Counted from the first letter of the stretch, positions 42,411-51,737 are shown. The stretch: DNA of 64,000 bases from DATFQE01 sp963738205 (GCA_963738205.1 CAVTVQ010000006.1:620001-684000), one strand, 5' to 3'. Numbers and translations: made by a program. Notes: a model not told the origin generated them from the letters alone.

Positions 42411-42650
42411 ATGCCTAAGCGCCCTTCCCGCATCGACCTGCTCGAGCTGGACATCGACCTCCGCCTCGCCGACCTCTGGCGTGAGGCCGACGACGTCGAC
42501 GACTGGAACCTCGAGGTGGTCGCGGCGTTCATCCGCGCCGCCTACGGCAAGGGCTACTGCGACGCGCTCACCGAGGAGCAGCCGGGCAGCCTCTGCGAGG
42601 AACACGGGTACCGCATCCCCCCTCGCCGTGAAGAATGCTCCGAAGCCTGA
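42411..42650 (+). CDS. small conserved-looking protein of 79 residues
   Basis: The product starts MPKRPSRIDLLELDIDLRLA, then a helical core DLWREADDVDDWNLEVVAAF with an acidic face, and ends with a Cys/His cluster (YCDALTEEQPGSLC, HGYRIPP). It is well formed, with a clear promoter and no overlap with neighbours. No family is recognised. It lies between mreB and the endonuclease-like gene. Confidence 0.65.
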   Translation: MPKRPSRIDLLELDIDLRLADLWREADDVDDWNLEVVAAFIRAAYGKGYCDALTEEQPGSLCEEHGYRIPPRREECSEA

Positions 42651-42666
42651 CGGCCCTCGCCTGAGC

Positions 42667-42672
42667 TAGCTT
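42667..42672 (+). promoter_or_regulatory. -10 hexamer TAGCTT for the gene at 42679
   Basis: GGGGGC follows, then the GTG. The G-rich spacer could also serve as a weak ribosome binding site. Confidence 0.4.
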
Positions 42673-42678
42673 GGGGGC

Positions 42679-43506
42679 GTGAAGCGCCGGTACGGCCCTG
42701 CGCGCGTCCCGTCCCGTGAGAGCCCGGAGGCGGCCATCGACGTGCTGCAGGAACGCGGCTACAGCGCGTGCGAGATCGACTTCGAGGGCAAGTTCTGGAT
42801 GGACTACCCGTGGGCAGAGCGCTTCGGCGAGCTCGCACGCGAGGCCGACATCGCGCTCTCCGTCCACGCGCCGATCGCCGGCTTCATGGGCCACGTCGAG
42901 CGGGACAAGAAGCAGCGCATGGCGGTCGGGATGCTCGACCATTCGGCCGGCGTGGCTGTCGCCGCCGGCGCCGAGGTCGTCGTCTTCCACCCGGGCTTCC
43001 TGCTCGGCCGCCAGCGCGCCGACGCGATCGACTCCGTGGTGGAGCAGCTGACCGAGCTGCGCGAGCGGCTCGAGGGCAAGGATCGCGCGGTGCCCTTCGG
43101 CGTCGAGGTGATGGGCCGCGTCCGCGAGCTCGGAACGGTCGACGACGTCCTGGAGATCTCGCGTCGCCTCGGTTGGGTGCGGCCGGTGCTCGATTTCGCC
43201 CACATGCACGCGGTCACGGACGGCGGCTTCACGGACGTCAAGCCCTTCGCGGAGGCGCTGGCCGGAGCGGACGAGGTGCTCGAGCCCGGCGCGCCGTTCC
43301 ACATCCACTTCAGCGACATCCAGTTCGCGAACCGCAACGAGACGAAGCACCTGCCCTACGGCGAGGGCACGCTGCGCGCGGAGCCTCTGGGCGAGGCCCT
43401 GTCGCGCTTCGAGCGGCGGGCGACGGTGATCACCGAGTCGCCCGACGAGCAGTCGAATCAGGCGATTCGGGCGGCGCTCTCGGCCGGGGCGGCCACGTCC
43501 AGCTGA
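42679..43506 (+). CDS. endonuclease IV-like TIM-barrel protein (AP endonuclease 2 family)
   Basis: The 275 residues follow the AP_endonuc_2 barrel with metal-binding segments VHAPI, VFHPGF, GVEVMG, LDFAHMHA, HIHFSDI, LPYGEG and TESP in order, as in deoxyribonuclease IV. It would cut DNA at abasic sites using zinc. A sugar-isomerase-like activity is the alternative. Its last 49 bases overlap the end of the large cyclase/ATPase gene on the other strand, an unusually long convergent overlap. Confidence 0.82.
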   Translation: MKRRYGPARVPSRESPEAAIDVLQERGYSACEIDFEGKFWMDYPWAERFGELAREADIALSVHAPIAGFMGHVERDKKQRMAVGMLDHSAGVAVAAGAEVVVFHPGFLLGRQRADAIDSVVEQLTELRERLEGKDRAVPFGVEVMGRVRELGTVDDVLEISRRLGWVRPVLDFAHMHAVTDGGFTDVKPFAEALAGADEVLEPGAPFHIHFSDIQFANRNETKHLPYGEGTLRAEPLGEALSRFERRATVITESPDEQSNQAIRAALSAGAATSS

Positions 43507-46412
43507 GCCAGTCGGGCGACGAAGGGCACCGCCTCGTCCGCGCGACCGCGGTCCTCCAGGAACTCGATCAGGCTGCGGATTGCCTCGGGCTCCGCCGCTC
43601 GGAACTGTGTCATTGCGAGCCCTTCTGCGGCGCCGCGCAGCAGCAGCTCGGCCTGCTCGTCGCGGCCCTGGGCAGCGCGGACGATGCCGAGCGCCAGAGA
43701 CGTCGTCAGCTGCGACACGGCATCGTCTGGGCCGACCGTCTCGCGCGCTTCGAGCGCGACGCGCTCGGCTTCTTCGATCTTGCCGCGGGCGACTAGGACT
43801 TGCGCGAGCATGCGCTGGCTCTCGCAGAGGTGCCCGCGCTCGTTCAGCTTCTTGAGGATGCGCATCGAGTCGCGAAGCAGGCGCTCGGCCTCCGGCAGCT
43901 CACCGCGGATCTGCGCGATGCGCCCGAGCTTGTTGAAGGCCCAGGCGATCCCGGTCGAATGACCCATCTCGCGGTTGAGCTCGAGCGTTTCGTTGTAGGC
44001 GGCTTCGGCCTCGTCCGTCTCGTCTCTTACGGCATGCAGGAGCCCGAGCGTCTGGTAGGCGTGCGCCCGGGCGTAGACGCTCCCGCTCTCCTCGGCGAGC
44101 TCGACGGCGCGGGCGACGAGCGGCTCGGCCTTCTCCACCTCGAGTCGGTAGAGGTGGCCTTCGGCGAGCGACTGGACGGCGGCCGTCTCCAGATCCTTCC
44201 GTTCGTCTGCCTGAGCGACCTTCAGCGCCTCGTTCGCCCAGTGCTCTGCGTCGTCGAGCTGACCGAGCCAGTGTGAGATGAGCGCGCGCGCCATGTAGCC
44301 CTCGAAGCGAGTGTCCGCGTGATTGACGTCGCCCAGGACGTCCAGCGCCTCATCCATCAGCTCGCTGGCCAGCGCGACATTCGCGCTGCTGTAGAGCGCG
44401 ACCTCGGCGAGCGCGGTAAGCGCGCGACCCTGGATCTTGCGCTCGCCGGCTTCGGCCGCCTCCTCGCGCACGGCCTCCATCTCGGGCCGAACGGCGGCCC
44501 AGTCGCCCAAGCGGGTCGCCGCTCGCGCCGCCAGCCAGCGCCGTTCGAGCGTCGGGCCGAGCTCGACCGAGCGCAGGAGCAGATGACGAGCGGGGCGATA
44601 GGCCTCACGGGCCAGCGCCCGCCGGCCGGCCTCCTCCAGCACCTCGGCCGCGCGGGCCGCCAGGTCAGGCGGAGGAGCGCCGTCGAGCTCCGCGAGCAGC
44701 GCGCTCGCGTGATCGAGGTGATACGCGCGGATCTCGAGCAGCTCTTCGCCGGCCTTCTCGCTCAGCCAATCGGCAAAGCGAAGATGGTGCTCCGCACGGG
44801 AGGCCTTCGCGAGGCCTCCGTACGCCACCTCGCGGATGAGCACGTGCTTGAAGCGGTACGCGGTCTCGCCGCTCAGCGTTGAGCGCCCCGGAACGATGAA
44901 GTCTCGGAGCAGAAGATCTTCCAGCACGCACTCTGTGTCGTCGATGTCGGGCGAGAGGTGCGCGATCGCGCCCGCCCAGAACGCGCGCCCGATGACTGAC
45001 GCGCGCTGGAGCACGGTGCGCGACTGCGGCGACAGCCGGTCGACGCGGGCCGCGATCAGCGCCTGCACAGTGTCGGGGATCTGTTCGGCGACGCCTTCGC
45101 CGCCGTCTTCGGCAAGCATCCGAACGGTCTCTTCCAGGAAGAGCGGATTGCCCTCGGTCTTGTCGAGCAGGATCCGGCGGTCGCCCTCTCGGAGCGGCGC
45201 ACCGGTTCCATCGAGGAGAGCGTCGACGAGCTCTTCGCTCTCGGCCGGTCCGAGCCGTTCCAGCTCGATCGCCGTCGCCCTGACTCGGCCGCCGCCCCAG
45301 TCGGGGCGCACGTCGAGTAGCTCGGCGCGCGCAAGGCAGAGAATCAGCAGCGGCGCCTCGCGGACCCAGGACGCGAGGTGCTCGATGAGCTCGAGCAACG
45401 GCTCTTCGGCCCAGTGGATGTCCTCGAACACGAGCACGAGCGGCTGGACGCCTGCCATCACGGCGGCCCACTCGCGCGCAGCCCACGCGATCTCCTGCTG
45501 GCTTCGCTCACCGTGGACGGCCTCGAGCACGCCGGTCGCGAGCCCGAGCAGGTCGGCGACGGCCTCGGCCGGGCAGCAGGCGCGCAGCTTCTCGATCGCG
45601 ACGTCGATCGGGTCGTCGTCGGCGATGTCGGCGCTCGCCTTCACCATCTCGGCCAGCGGCCAGTAGGTGATGCTCTCGCCGTAGGGCAGCGCCCGGCCGG
45701 AGAGGACGGTCGCGCCCTCGAGCGAGGACAGGAACTCCTGGCCGAGCCGCGTCTTCCCCACCCCCGGCTCGCCGTAGATCGTGAAGAGATGCGCGCGGCG
45801 GTCGCGGATCGCTCGGGCGTAGGTGTTCTCGAGCAGCTCCTGCTCGGCCTCGCGACCGACGAAAGGCGCCTCCACGGCCGTGCGCGTCTTGCGCTCGTTG
45901 ATCCCACGGACGGCCCACGTCCAGACGGGGCGCTCGAGGCCGCGGAGCTTGATCGGCCCAAGGTCGTCGGCCTCGATCCGGCCGAGCGTGAGCCGATGCG
46001 TGCCCGGCCCGAGCAGGATCTGGCCGGCCTCGGCCTGCTGCTGGAGCCGCGCCGCGACGTTGACGGCCTCGCCGGTGGCGAAGGTCGAGTCGGTGCGGTC
46101 GGCGACGACTTCTCCGGACTCCACCCCTACGCGCGCTTCGAGCTCGAGCTCGTGGACGGATTCGAGCAGCGCCAGCGAGGCGCGGATCGCGCGCTCTGCG
46201 TGGTCCTCGTGCGCCTGCGGAATGCCGAAGGCGGCCATGACCGCGTCGCCTGCGAACTTCTCGACCTTGCCGCCGTGCGTCTCGATGCAGTGGGACACGT
46301 CGTCGAAGAAGCGGGTCACGCGGCGGCGTACGACCTCGGGATCGGCGCTCGCAACCAGCCCGGTCGAGTCGACCAGGTCCACGAAAACGACGGTGGCGAG
46401 CTTGCGTTCCAT
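43458..46412 (-). CDS. cyclase-ATPase-TPR signalling protein
   Basis: The 984 residues start with a class III cyclase domain (D12 in VFVDLVDST, D56 in KFAGDAVMAAF). A STAND-type ATPase follows, with Walker A GEPGVGKT (214-221) and LVLVFEDIHWAEEPLLELIE as the Walker B region. About ten helical TPR-like repeats run from 560 to the end. The arrangement is common in actinobacteria. It probably integrates a ligand with nucleotide signalling; the ligand and partners are unknown. The ATG has TACACT six bases upstream. Confidence 0.88.
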   Translation of the reverse strand: MERKLATVVFVDLVDSTGLVASADPEVVRRRVTRFFDDVSHCIETHGGKVEKFAGDAVMAAFGIPQAHEDHAERAIRASLALLESVHELELEARVGVESGEVVADRTDSTFATGEAVNVAARLQQQAEAGQILLGPGTHRLTLGRIEADDLGPIKLRGLERPVWTWAVRGINERKTRTAVEAPFVGREAEQELLENTYARAIRDRRAHLFTIYGEPGVGKTRLGQEFLSSLEGATVLSGRALPYGESITYWPLAEMVKASADIADDDPIDVAIEKLRACCPAEAVADLLGLATGVLEAVHGERSQQEIAWAAREWAAVMAGVQPLVLVFEDIHWAEEPLLELIEHLASWVREAPLLILCLARAELLDVRPDWGGGRVRATAIELERLGPAESEELVDALLDGTGAPLREGDRRILLDKTEGNPLFLEETVRMLAEDGGEGVAEQIPDTVQALIAARVDRLSPQSRTVLQRASVIGRAFWAGAIAHLSPDIDDTECVLEDLLLRDFIVPGRSTLSGETAYRFKHVLIREVAYGGLAKASRAEHHLRFADWLSEKAGEELLEIRAYHLDHASALLAELDGAPPPDLAARAAEVLEEAGRRALAREAYRPARHLLLRSVELGPTLERRWLAARAATRLGDWAAVRPEMEAVREEAAEAGERKIQGRALTALAEVALYSSANVALASELMDEALDVLGDVNHADTRFEGYMARALISHWLGQLDDAEHWANEALKVAQADERKDLETAAVQSLAEGHLYRLEVEKAEPLVARAVELAEESGSVYARAHAYQTLGLLHAVRDETDEAEAAYNETLELNREMGHSTGIAWAFNKLGRIAQIRGELPEAERLLRDSMRILKKLNERGHLCESQRMLAQVLVARGKIEEAERVALEARETVGPDDAVSQLTTSLALGIVRAAQGRDEQAELLLRGAAEGLAMTQFRAAEPEAIRSLIEFLEDRGRADEAVPFVARLAQLDVAAPAESAARIA

Positions 46413-46418
46413 CCCTCA

Positions 46419-46424
46419 AGTGTA
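46419..46424 (-). promoter_or_regulatory. -10 hexamer TACACT for the cyclase/ATPase gene
   Basis: TGAGGG follows, then the ATG at 46412. Confidence 0.5.
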
Positions 46425-46469
46425 GAAACGCTGCGGACGGCCTGAAACTTCCGGCCGCCCGGTCCCGTC

Positions 46470-47372
46470 TCAGCGCACGGTCAGGTACTCGTTCGCGGAC
46501 GAAACCGACAGCGAGTACTGCCCGCCGCCAATCGCGTACAGACGTTTGCCCACGAGCACCAGACCGAAGCTGTGACGGGCCGTGCGGAGCCGTGGCAGCG
46601 AGCTCCACGACTTCGAACCCGGCTGCAACCGCTGCACCGTGGCGAAGGGACGGCGCAGGTTGGTTCCGCCGGCCGCGACCAGTGCGCCGCCCACGGGCGT
46701 GACGACCACGCCGCTGCGGCGACCCGAGATCGGCGGCAGGCGCTTCCACGAACGCTCGCCCGGCGCCCACGACTCGACGAGGTCGACCTCGCGGCCGGGC
46801 TCGTACTTCTCCCCGCCGACCGCATAGATGCGGCCGTTCACCGCGGTGACGCCGAGGTGGTCGCGTGGCGTGGGGCCCGGCTCCGCCGACCAGCGTCTGC
46901 TGGCGAGGTCGAAGACCAGCATGTCTTTCGCGAGCTTCTCCCCACCGAAGCCGCCGACGAGGTAGAGCTTGTTGCCGACGATCGCGGCGCCGCTCGCAGC
47001 GCGCGGGACCGGCAGCTTCGGCAACTCCTTCCAGCGGCCGTTGTCGAGCACATGAGCGGCGCGGGTCTGGGCGCCGTTCTTGTCGAAGCCGCCGAGGACG
47101 TAGGCGCGGCCGCGGGCGCCCACGCCTGCAGCGTGGTCGATCGGAAGCGGGAAGTCCGGGAGTCGGCGCCAGCGGTTCTGACCGGGGAAGAAGAGGTCGG
47201 CACGGGCGGTGTTGCCGGTGCCGCCCGCGATGTAGCCGCCGACGATCACGATGCCGTTGCCGTAGCGCGCCGCGGCCACCTCCGAGCGCGCCAAAGGAAG
47301 CGGCGCCGCGCGGTGCCAGCCGGCCGTCGCGAGGGTCACCGCCGCCAGCAGGGCGGCTCCGAGACGAATCAT
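46470..47372 (-). CDS. secreted Kelch-repeat beta-propeller
   Basis: The 300 residues have a signal peptide (LGAALLAAVTLATAG) and about six Kelch-like blades with paired Gly and a later Trp, for example NKLYLVGGFGGEK, NGRIYAVGGEKYEPG and KRLYAIGGGQYS. Such propellers bind proteins or sugars, or act as oxidases; no catalytic motif is seen. The ATG at 47372 overlaps the stop of the WHDHR gene by four bases, so the two are coupled and probably work together. Confidence 0.85.
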   Translation of the reverse strand: MIRLGAALLAAVTLATAGWHRAAPLPLARSEVAAARYGNGIVIVGGYIAGGTGNTARADLFFPGQNRWRRLPDFPLPIDHAAGVGARGRAYVLGGFDKNGAQTRAAHVLDNGRWKELPKLPVPRAASGAAIVGNKLYLVGGFGGEKLAKDMLVFDLASRRWSAEPGPTPRDHLGVTAVNGRIYAVGGEKYEPGREVDLVESWAPGERSWKRLPPISGRRSGVVVTPVGGALVAAGGTNLRRPFATVQRLQPGSKSWSSLPRLRTARHSFGLVLVGKRLYAIGGGQYSLSVSSANEYLTVR

Positions 47373-48034
47373 CCGGGCTGCGTCGCGGCCTCCTCGCCGC
47401 GGCGGAGACGGAGGAACAGCAACCCGAGGGCGAGCAGGACGCCGATGCCCGTGATGACGACCAGCGCGACCAGGCTCGAGGAGGTGCCGCCGCCGGGCGG
47501 CGGCACGTAGTCGAGCCTTCCCGTAACCGCGAGCGGCCGGTCGCCGAGCCGCGCCGGCACGCGCCACGCAAAGATCCTGTGGCTCGACTTCGGGGCCTGG
47601 CGCACGGCCGGCGGCGGGCCGAGGGCCATCCACTGAATCCGGTGGTCGTGCCACTGCCAGACCGCGCGCGGGCTGACCTGCTTCCAGGCCGGCCTGGCGC
47701 CCGGATCGGCGCTCAGCGGCACCGACACGCGCGCAAACCGATCCTCGTTCAGGTAGACGGCCGGCGAGCGGACGTTGCGAAACACGCCGTCGGGCCCGAT
47801 GCGCAGGTAGGGCTCGCCGTCGTAGCCGAGCACGATCAGCTCGGTGCCGCTCCTGTTCTCCACGCGCAGCCGGTCGTCGCCGCCGACCACCCGGATCGAC
47901 AGCCCCGCGACTTCGGGACGGACAGCTACGACCTTCGACTGAAAGCCGCGCGCGTACCCCTTCGCGCGCGGATGGGCGAGGGCTGCGGGCACGATGACGA
48001 CCGCGGCGAGCAGGGCGACTGCAAGTAGGCGCAC
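47369..48034 (-). CDS. WHDHR-motif membrane-tethered protein, second copy
   Basis: The 221 residues are a paralogue of the copper-operon protein at 3372-4010. Signal peptide (to about residue 20), motif W128-H-D-H-R-I-Q-W-M136, a matching VYLNEDRF segment, TGRLDYVPPPGGG and a C-terminal helix with basic tail all align. The paralogue has Gln for the second His of the motif. It is coupled to the Kelch gene, while the other copy is coupled to YcnI. Function is unknown, but the shared motif suggests a metal or cofactor site. Confidence 0.85.
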   Translation of the reverse strand: MRLLAVALLAAVVIVPAALAHPRAKGYARGFQSKVVAVRPEVAGLSIRVVGGDDRLRVENRSGTELIVLGYDGEPYLRIGPDGVFRNVRSPAVYLNEDRFARVSVPLSADPGARPAWKQVSPRAVWQWHDHRIQWMALGPPPAVRQAPKSSHRIFAWRVPARLGDRPLAVTGRLDYVPPPGGGTSSSLVALVVITGIGVLLALGLLFLRLRRGEEAATQPG

Positions 48035-48066
48035 ACCGACATGGTGCGCGGTTCGTCGCGCCGGCG

Positions 48067-49314
48067 CTAGTACCGCTGCATAGTGCCGACGAGCAGCTGA
48101 GGCAAGTTCCTCGGCGCCGGCACCATTCGGCCACGGCGCACGTCTGCTGCGCGCGTCCGACTCTCGTCGTCCAGGAAGACGCGGTCGTCGAGCGCTTGGA
48201 GGATGGAAAGACGGAGGTCGCCCAGGAGATGGAAGCGGCGCGCACCGCCTCGATCGAACCCGACCAGCCCGATCCCGCGACCGACCTCGAATCCCTGCCT
48301 CGTCGCAAGGATCGTGCCGGCGGCGAAGCCGAGGCCGTTCGCGCGCGGCTCCAGCGTTCGAGCCGACCAGGACGTGGTGTCGACGAGCGTCAGCCCCGCT
48401 GCGGTGGTCTCCACCTTGCCGCCCCCGAGCGCGCGACTGTCCTCACCCGAGAAGACGAGTCGGTCGCCGCCGAGCCAGCGAGCCGTGCGCCAGCTCCCGG
48501 CGACGGGCCCCTTGGCGTGCGCAGCGGGCTCGAGCCAGTTGCGCAGGCGCCCGAGCAGCGAGGACGCCCTGGATAGGTCGTGGTAGCGGACGGCCAGTGA
48601 GGCGAGCTCGATCTCGGCGACCGGAGCGCCCCCGCCCACGACGAACGCCCGCCCGCCGGCAGCGTCAACGGCCAGGCCGGGCCGCCAACTCTCGCCCGTC
48701 AGCTCGCCCTCGTCGAAGCGCGACCCCGCCAGGATGCGGTCGAGCACAACGGAGCGCGCGACGCCCTCGGAGTCGACGACAGCCAGCCTGGCAAGCCCGA
48801 CTTCGTCTCCGGGCGACAGCAACAGGACCAACGCGTCCCCTGCACGGGAGACGCCGAGCGGATAGCCGTCGAGCGGCTCCGAGCGCAGCAGGCGACGCTC
48901 CACCGGATCGACGACGAAGAGGCCGGTCTCCTCGACCCCGACGATGCGCCGCGGGCTGAGCCAGGCCGCGCCGAGGATCAGGCCGCTCCTCGTCTTGATA
49001 TCAGTGACCCCGCGCATGCGCGTGAGGTCGACGATCCGCAGGCCGAGAGCCTGCTCGGCCCCCACTGCGAGCCGCTTTCCGTCCGGGGAGAATGACCAGG
49101 CGCCCGGGTTCTGCCCCAGCGCGACCCGGCGCTTGCCGACCGGCGCGAACGTCCTGCGGTCGAGCCGGACCAGGACCACGGAGCTACGTCCCGCCGGATG
49201 CATCGCCACGACGGTCGAGGGCGCCTTCGCTGCGCGGCGCGAGCCGGTGTCGGTCGGGCTCGCAATTCCGAGCGCGAGCAGCGCCGCGACTGCCATGAGG
49301 ACGCCCGCTTTCAT
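48067..49314 (-). CDS. secreted propeller-like protein
   Basis: The 415 residues have a signal peptide and repeated strands (VVLVRLDRRTFAPVGKRRVA, GAWSFSPDGKRLAVG) of a WD40/TolB-like propeller. No enzyme motif is visible. It lies 32 bases upstream of the WHDHR gene on the same strand, forming a three-gene cluster of exported proteins with unknown role. Confidence 0.75.
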   Translation of the reverse strand: MKAGVLMAVAALLALGIASPTDTGSRRAAKAPSTVVAMHPAGRSSVVLVRLDRRTFAPVGKRRVALGQNPGAWSFSPDGKRLAVGAEQALGLRIVDLTRMRGVTDIKTRSGLILGAAWLSPRRIVGVEETGLFVVDPVERRLLRSEPLDGYPLGVSRAGDALVLLLSPGDEVGLARLAVVDSEGVARSVVLDRILAGSRFDEGELTGESWRPGLAVDAAGGRAFVVGGGAPVAEIELASLAVRYHDLSRASSLLGRLRNWLEPAAHAKGPVAGSWRTARWLGGDRLVFSGEDSRALGGGKVETTAAGLTLVDTTSWSARTLEPRANGLGFAAGTILATRQGFEVGRGIGLVGFDRGGARRFHLLGDLRLSILQALDDRVFLDDESRTRAADVRRGRMVPAPRNLPQLLVGTMQRY

Positions 49315-49352
49315 ACCCGGTCCTACACCTGCCGTCGCCGTCGGGTTCCGCG

Positions 49353-49358
49353 TAGCAT
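49353..49358 (+). promoter_or_regulatory. -10 hexamer TAGCAT for the phosphohexomutase gene
   Basis: CCGGTCG separates it from the ATG at 49366. The gene is divergent from 48067-49314. Confidence 0.5.
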
Positions 49359-49365
49359 CCGGTCG

Positions 49366-50706
49366 ATGCTCGATCCGAAGGTCTTCAAGGCCTACGACGT
49401 CCGCGGGATGTATCCCACCGAACTGGACGAGGAAGGCGCGTACGCGATCGGCCGCGCGTACGTGGAGGAGTTCGAGCCGCGGAAGATCGCCGTGGGGCGG
49501 GACATGCGCCTGTCCTCTCCGGCCATGGCTGCGGCGGCGATTCGTGGGGCTGTGGACGGGGGCGCGGACGTGCTCGACCTCGGGATGGTCGGCACCGAGA
49601 TGATGTATTTCGCGGTCGGAGAGCTCGGCCTCGACGGCGGGATCGAGGTGACCGCCTCGCACAATCCCAAGGAGTACACGGGCATGAAGATCGTTCGCCG
49701 CGGCGCGCTGCCGGTGGGCGGCGACTCGGGTCTGCTGAAGATCCGCGATCGAGCCCAGGCGGGGTTCGGCGAGAGCCAGAAGCGCGGCACGGTGTCCGAG
49801 TACGACATCTGGCCCGCGTACGTCGACCGCGTCTTGTCCTTCGTCGACGTGGACGCGATCAAGCCGCTCCGAGTCGTCATCGACGCCGCAAACGGCATGG
49901 GCGGCGTGATGCTGCCGCCGATCCTCGAGCGGCTGCCGATCGCCGCCGTGCCGTACTTCTTCGAGCCCGACGGCAGCTTCCCCAACCACGAGCCGAACCC
50001 GCTCCTGCCGGAGAACCGGGAGTTCATCGTCGCGAAGACGCGCGAGGAGGCCGCCGACCTCGGTGTCGCGTTCGACGGCGACGCCGATCGCTGTCTCTTC
50101 GTCGACGACACGGGCGAGTTCGTGCCGGGTGACTTCGTCACGACGCTGCTCGCCGAGTCGATCCTGCAGAAGGAGCCGGGCGGCAAGGTGATCTACGACC
50201 TCCGGGCCAGCTGGGCCGTGCCCGAGACGGTCGAGCGCGCCGGCGGCATCCCGCTGATCAACCGGGTCGGCCACGCCTTCATCAAGCAGCGCATGCGCGA
50301 GGAGCACGCAGTCTTCGGCGGCGAGGTCTCCGGCCACTACTACTTCCGCGACTTCTCGCAGGCCGACTCCGGGGCCGTTCCCTTCCTGCTGATGCTCGAG
50401 CTCCTGTCGAAGCGCGGGCAGAAGCTCTCCGAGCTGCTTCGGCCGCTGCGTGAGCGCTACTTCATCACCGGCGAGCTGAACACACCCGTTCCCGACGTGG
50501 CCGTCAAGCTGCAGGAGCTGAAGGAGCGTTTCGGCCCGGAGGGCGAGGTCAGCCACCTCGACGGCATTTCCGTCGACGCGCAGGACTGGCACATGAACGT
50601 GCGGCCGTCGAACACCGAGCCGCTGCTCCGCCTGAACCTCGAGGCGCGCTCACCCGAGCTGATGGAGCAAAAGCGCGACGAGGTGCTCGAGGTCATTCGC
50701 TCGTAG
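49366..50706 (+). CDS. phosphomannomutase/phosphoglucomutase
   Basis: The enzyme interconverts hexose 1- and 6-phosphates. The 446 residues hold all four alpha-D-phosphohexomutase loops: TASHNPKEYTGMK with the phosphoserine, DGDADRC for Mg, GGEVSGHYYF for sugar binding and RPSNTEPLLR for phosphate. The short length and GEVSGHYYF fit ManB/AlgC-type enzymes making mannose 1-phosphate for glycans. It is monocistronic. Confidence 0.93.
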   Translation: MLDPKVFKAYDVRGMYPTELDEEGAYAIGRAYVEEFEPRKIAVGRDMRLSSPAMAAAAIRGAVDGGADVLDLGMVGTEMMYFAVGELGLDGGIEVTASHNPKEYTGMKIVRRGALPVGGDSGLLKIRDRAQAGFGESQKRGTVSEYDIWPAYVDRVLSFVDVDAIKPLRVVIDAANGMGGVMLPPILERLPIAAVPYFFEPDGSFPNHEPNPLLPENREFIVAKTREEAADLGVAFDGDADRCLFVDDTGEFVPGDFVTTLLAESILQKEPGGKVIYDLRASWAVPETVERAGGIPLINRVGHAFIKQRMREEHAVFGGEVSGHYYFRDFSQADSGAVPFLLMLELLSKRGQKLSELLRPLRERYFITGELNTPVPDVAVKLQELKERFGPEGEVSHLDGISVDAQDWHMNVRPSNTEPLLRLNLEARSPELMEQKRDEVLEVIRS

Positions 50707-50823
50707 GGCGTCGTCGTTGGGCGAGCGCGCTGTGGTTCTATCGGCGCGCTTTCGTCACCATCGCGTTACCCGGCGCGCGCAAAGCGTCGCTAGCGTCGAG
50801 CGCGGGTAGAGGGTGGCGCCGTT

Positions 50824-50839
50824 CCCCACCCGGGTGGGG
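50824..50839. promoter_or_regulatory. perfect 16-base palindrome upstream of the thioesterase gene
   Basis: CCCCACCCGGGTGGGG, no loop, in the 201-base non-coding stretch 50707-50907. Around it a further hairpin (CCGAGGGC...CCTCTTCGG, 50853-50873) can form. It could be an operator or part of a structured leader RNA. Confidence 0.4.
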
Positions 50840-50907
50840 GCTGAGATGGCCGCCGAGGGCATGTCCTCTTCGGGCTTGCGTCTGCTCGCCAGTAGCATCG
50901 CCGCCTG

Positions 50908-51372
50908 ATGCTCGAGCTCGGGCACGTCACCGACCGCAAGGCGCCGTTCAAGTACGCGGCCTACACGCGCGTCGGCTTCTCGGACACGGACGCACAGGGG
51001 ATCGTCTACTACGGCCGGTATCTGCCCTACTTCGACCTCGCCCGCGTCGAGTACCACAGGCACCTGGGGCTCATGCGCGTCGAAGGGGAACGCGAGTTCG
51101 TCATGCGCGCCTCCTCGGTCGAGTACCTCGCGCCGGCCCGCTTCGACGACCTGATCGAGGTCTTCATCCGGCCGGCGCGGATCGGCCGGACGAGCGTCAC
51201 GATCGAGAACGCCGCGTATCGCGTGGACGACGACATCCTGATGGTCACCGCACAACAGACGCTCGTGCTGGTCGATCTCGAGGAGCGGAAGGCGTGCCCG
51301 ATCCCGGAGTCGTACGTCGAGGCCGTACGCGCCTTCGAGGGCGCCGACCTCCAGGTCGGCGCCAAAGTTTGA
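50908..51372 (+). CDS. 4HBT hot-dog thioesterase
   Basis: A 154-residue hot-dog fold: TRVGFSDTDAQGIVYYGRYL contains the catalytic Asp of 4-hydroxybenzoyl-CoA thioesterases; YLAPARFDDLIEVFIRPARI follows. It would hydrolyse an acyl-CoA. TAGCAT lies nine bases before the ATG. It overlaps the next gene by four bases, forming a pair. Confidence 0.88.
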   Translation: MLELGHVTDRKAPFKYAAYTRVGFSDTDAQGIVYYGRYLPYFDLARVEYHRHLGLMRVEGEREFVMRASSVEYLAPARFDDLIEVFIRPARIGRTSVTIENAAYRVDDDILMVTAQQTLVLVDLEERKACPIPESYVEAVRAFEGADLQVGAKV

Positions 51373-51737
51373 GCGCCGACACGTACCGCGGCGCGCTCGC
51401 GGCCGTCGAACGGATCCTCAACCGCGGCGGCGACGCCGACGACGTCCTCCGCGCCGTCGTCGGGTCACTCCACGAGCGCGTCCCCCACTTCACCTGGGTC
51501 GGGCTCGCGTTCATGGAGGAAGGACAGCTGCAGCTCGGGCCCGAGGCCGGCGACGGCGAAGGCGAGGAGGTGCGCGCGCTCGTCATGTTCGAGGGAGCGC
51601 CGGTCGCCGAGCTGCTCGTTCGGCGCAGTCAGAACGCCGACGACGGGCCGTTCCTGGAGCGTGTCGCCATGCTGGTCTCCCCCTACTGCCTCGTCGGCTG
51701 GGACACGCAAGGCGTGCCCTGGTCGGACGTCAGCTGA
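51369..51737 (+). CDS. GAF-like protein coupled to the thioesterase
   Basis: The 122 residues form a GAF-type core (YRGALAAVERILNRGGDADD, HFTWVGLAFMEEG, LERVAMLVSPYC) without a signalling partner domain. The TTG at 51369 overlaps the thioesterase stop (TTGA). Possibly it senses a small ligand; a free methionine sulfoxide reductase activity is unlikely because the paired Cys are not visible. Confidence 0.7.
   Translation: MSADTYRGALAAVERILNRGGDADDVLRAVVGSLHERVPHFTWVGLAFMEEGQLQLGPEAGDGEGEEVRALVMFEGAPVAELLVRRSQNADDGPFLERVAMLVSPYCLVGWDTQGVPWSDVS

Noticed and set aside
50811..50907. TPP riboswitch
   Set aside because: Only a CTGAGA-like string is present; the second conserved half (CCTGATC region) is missing and the gene is not a thiamine gene.
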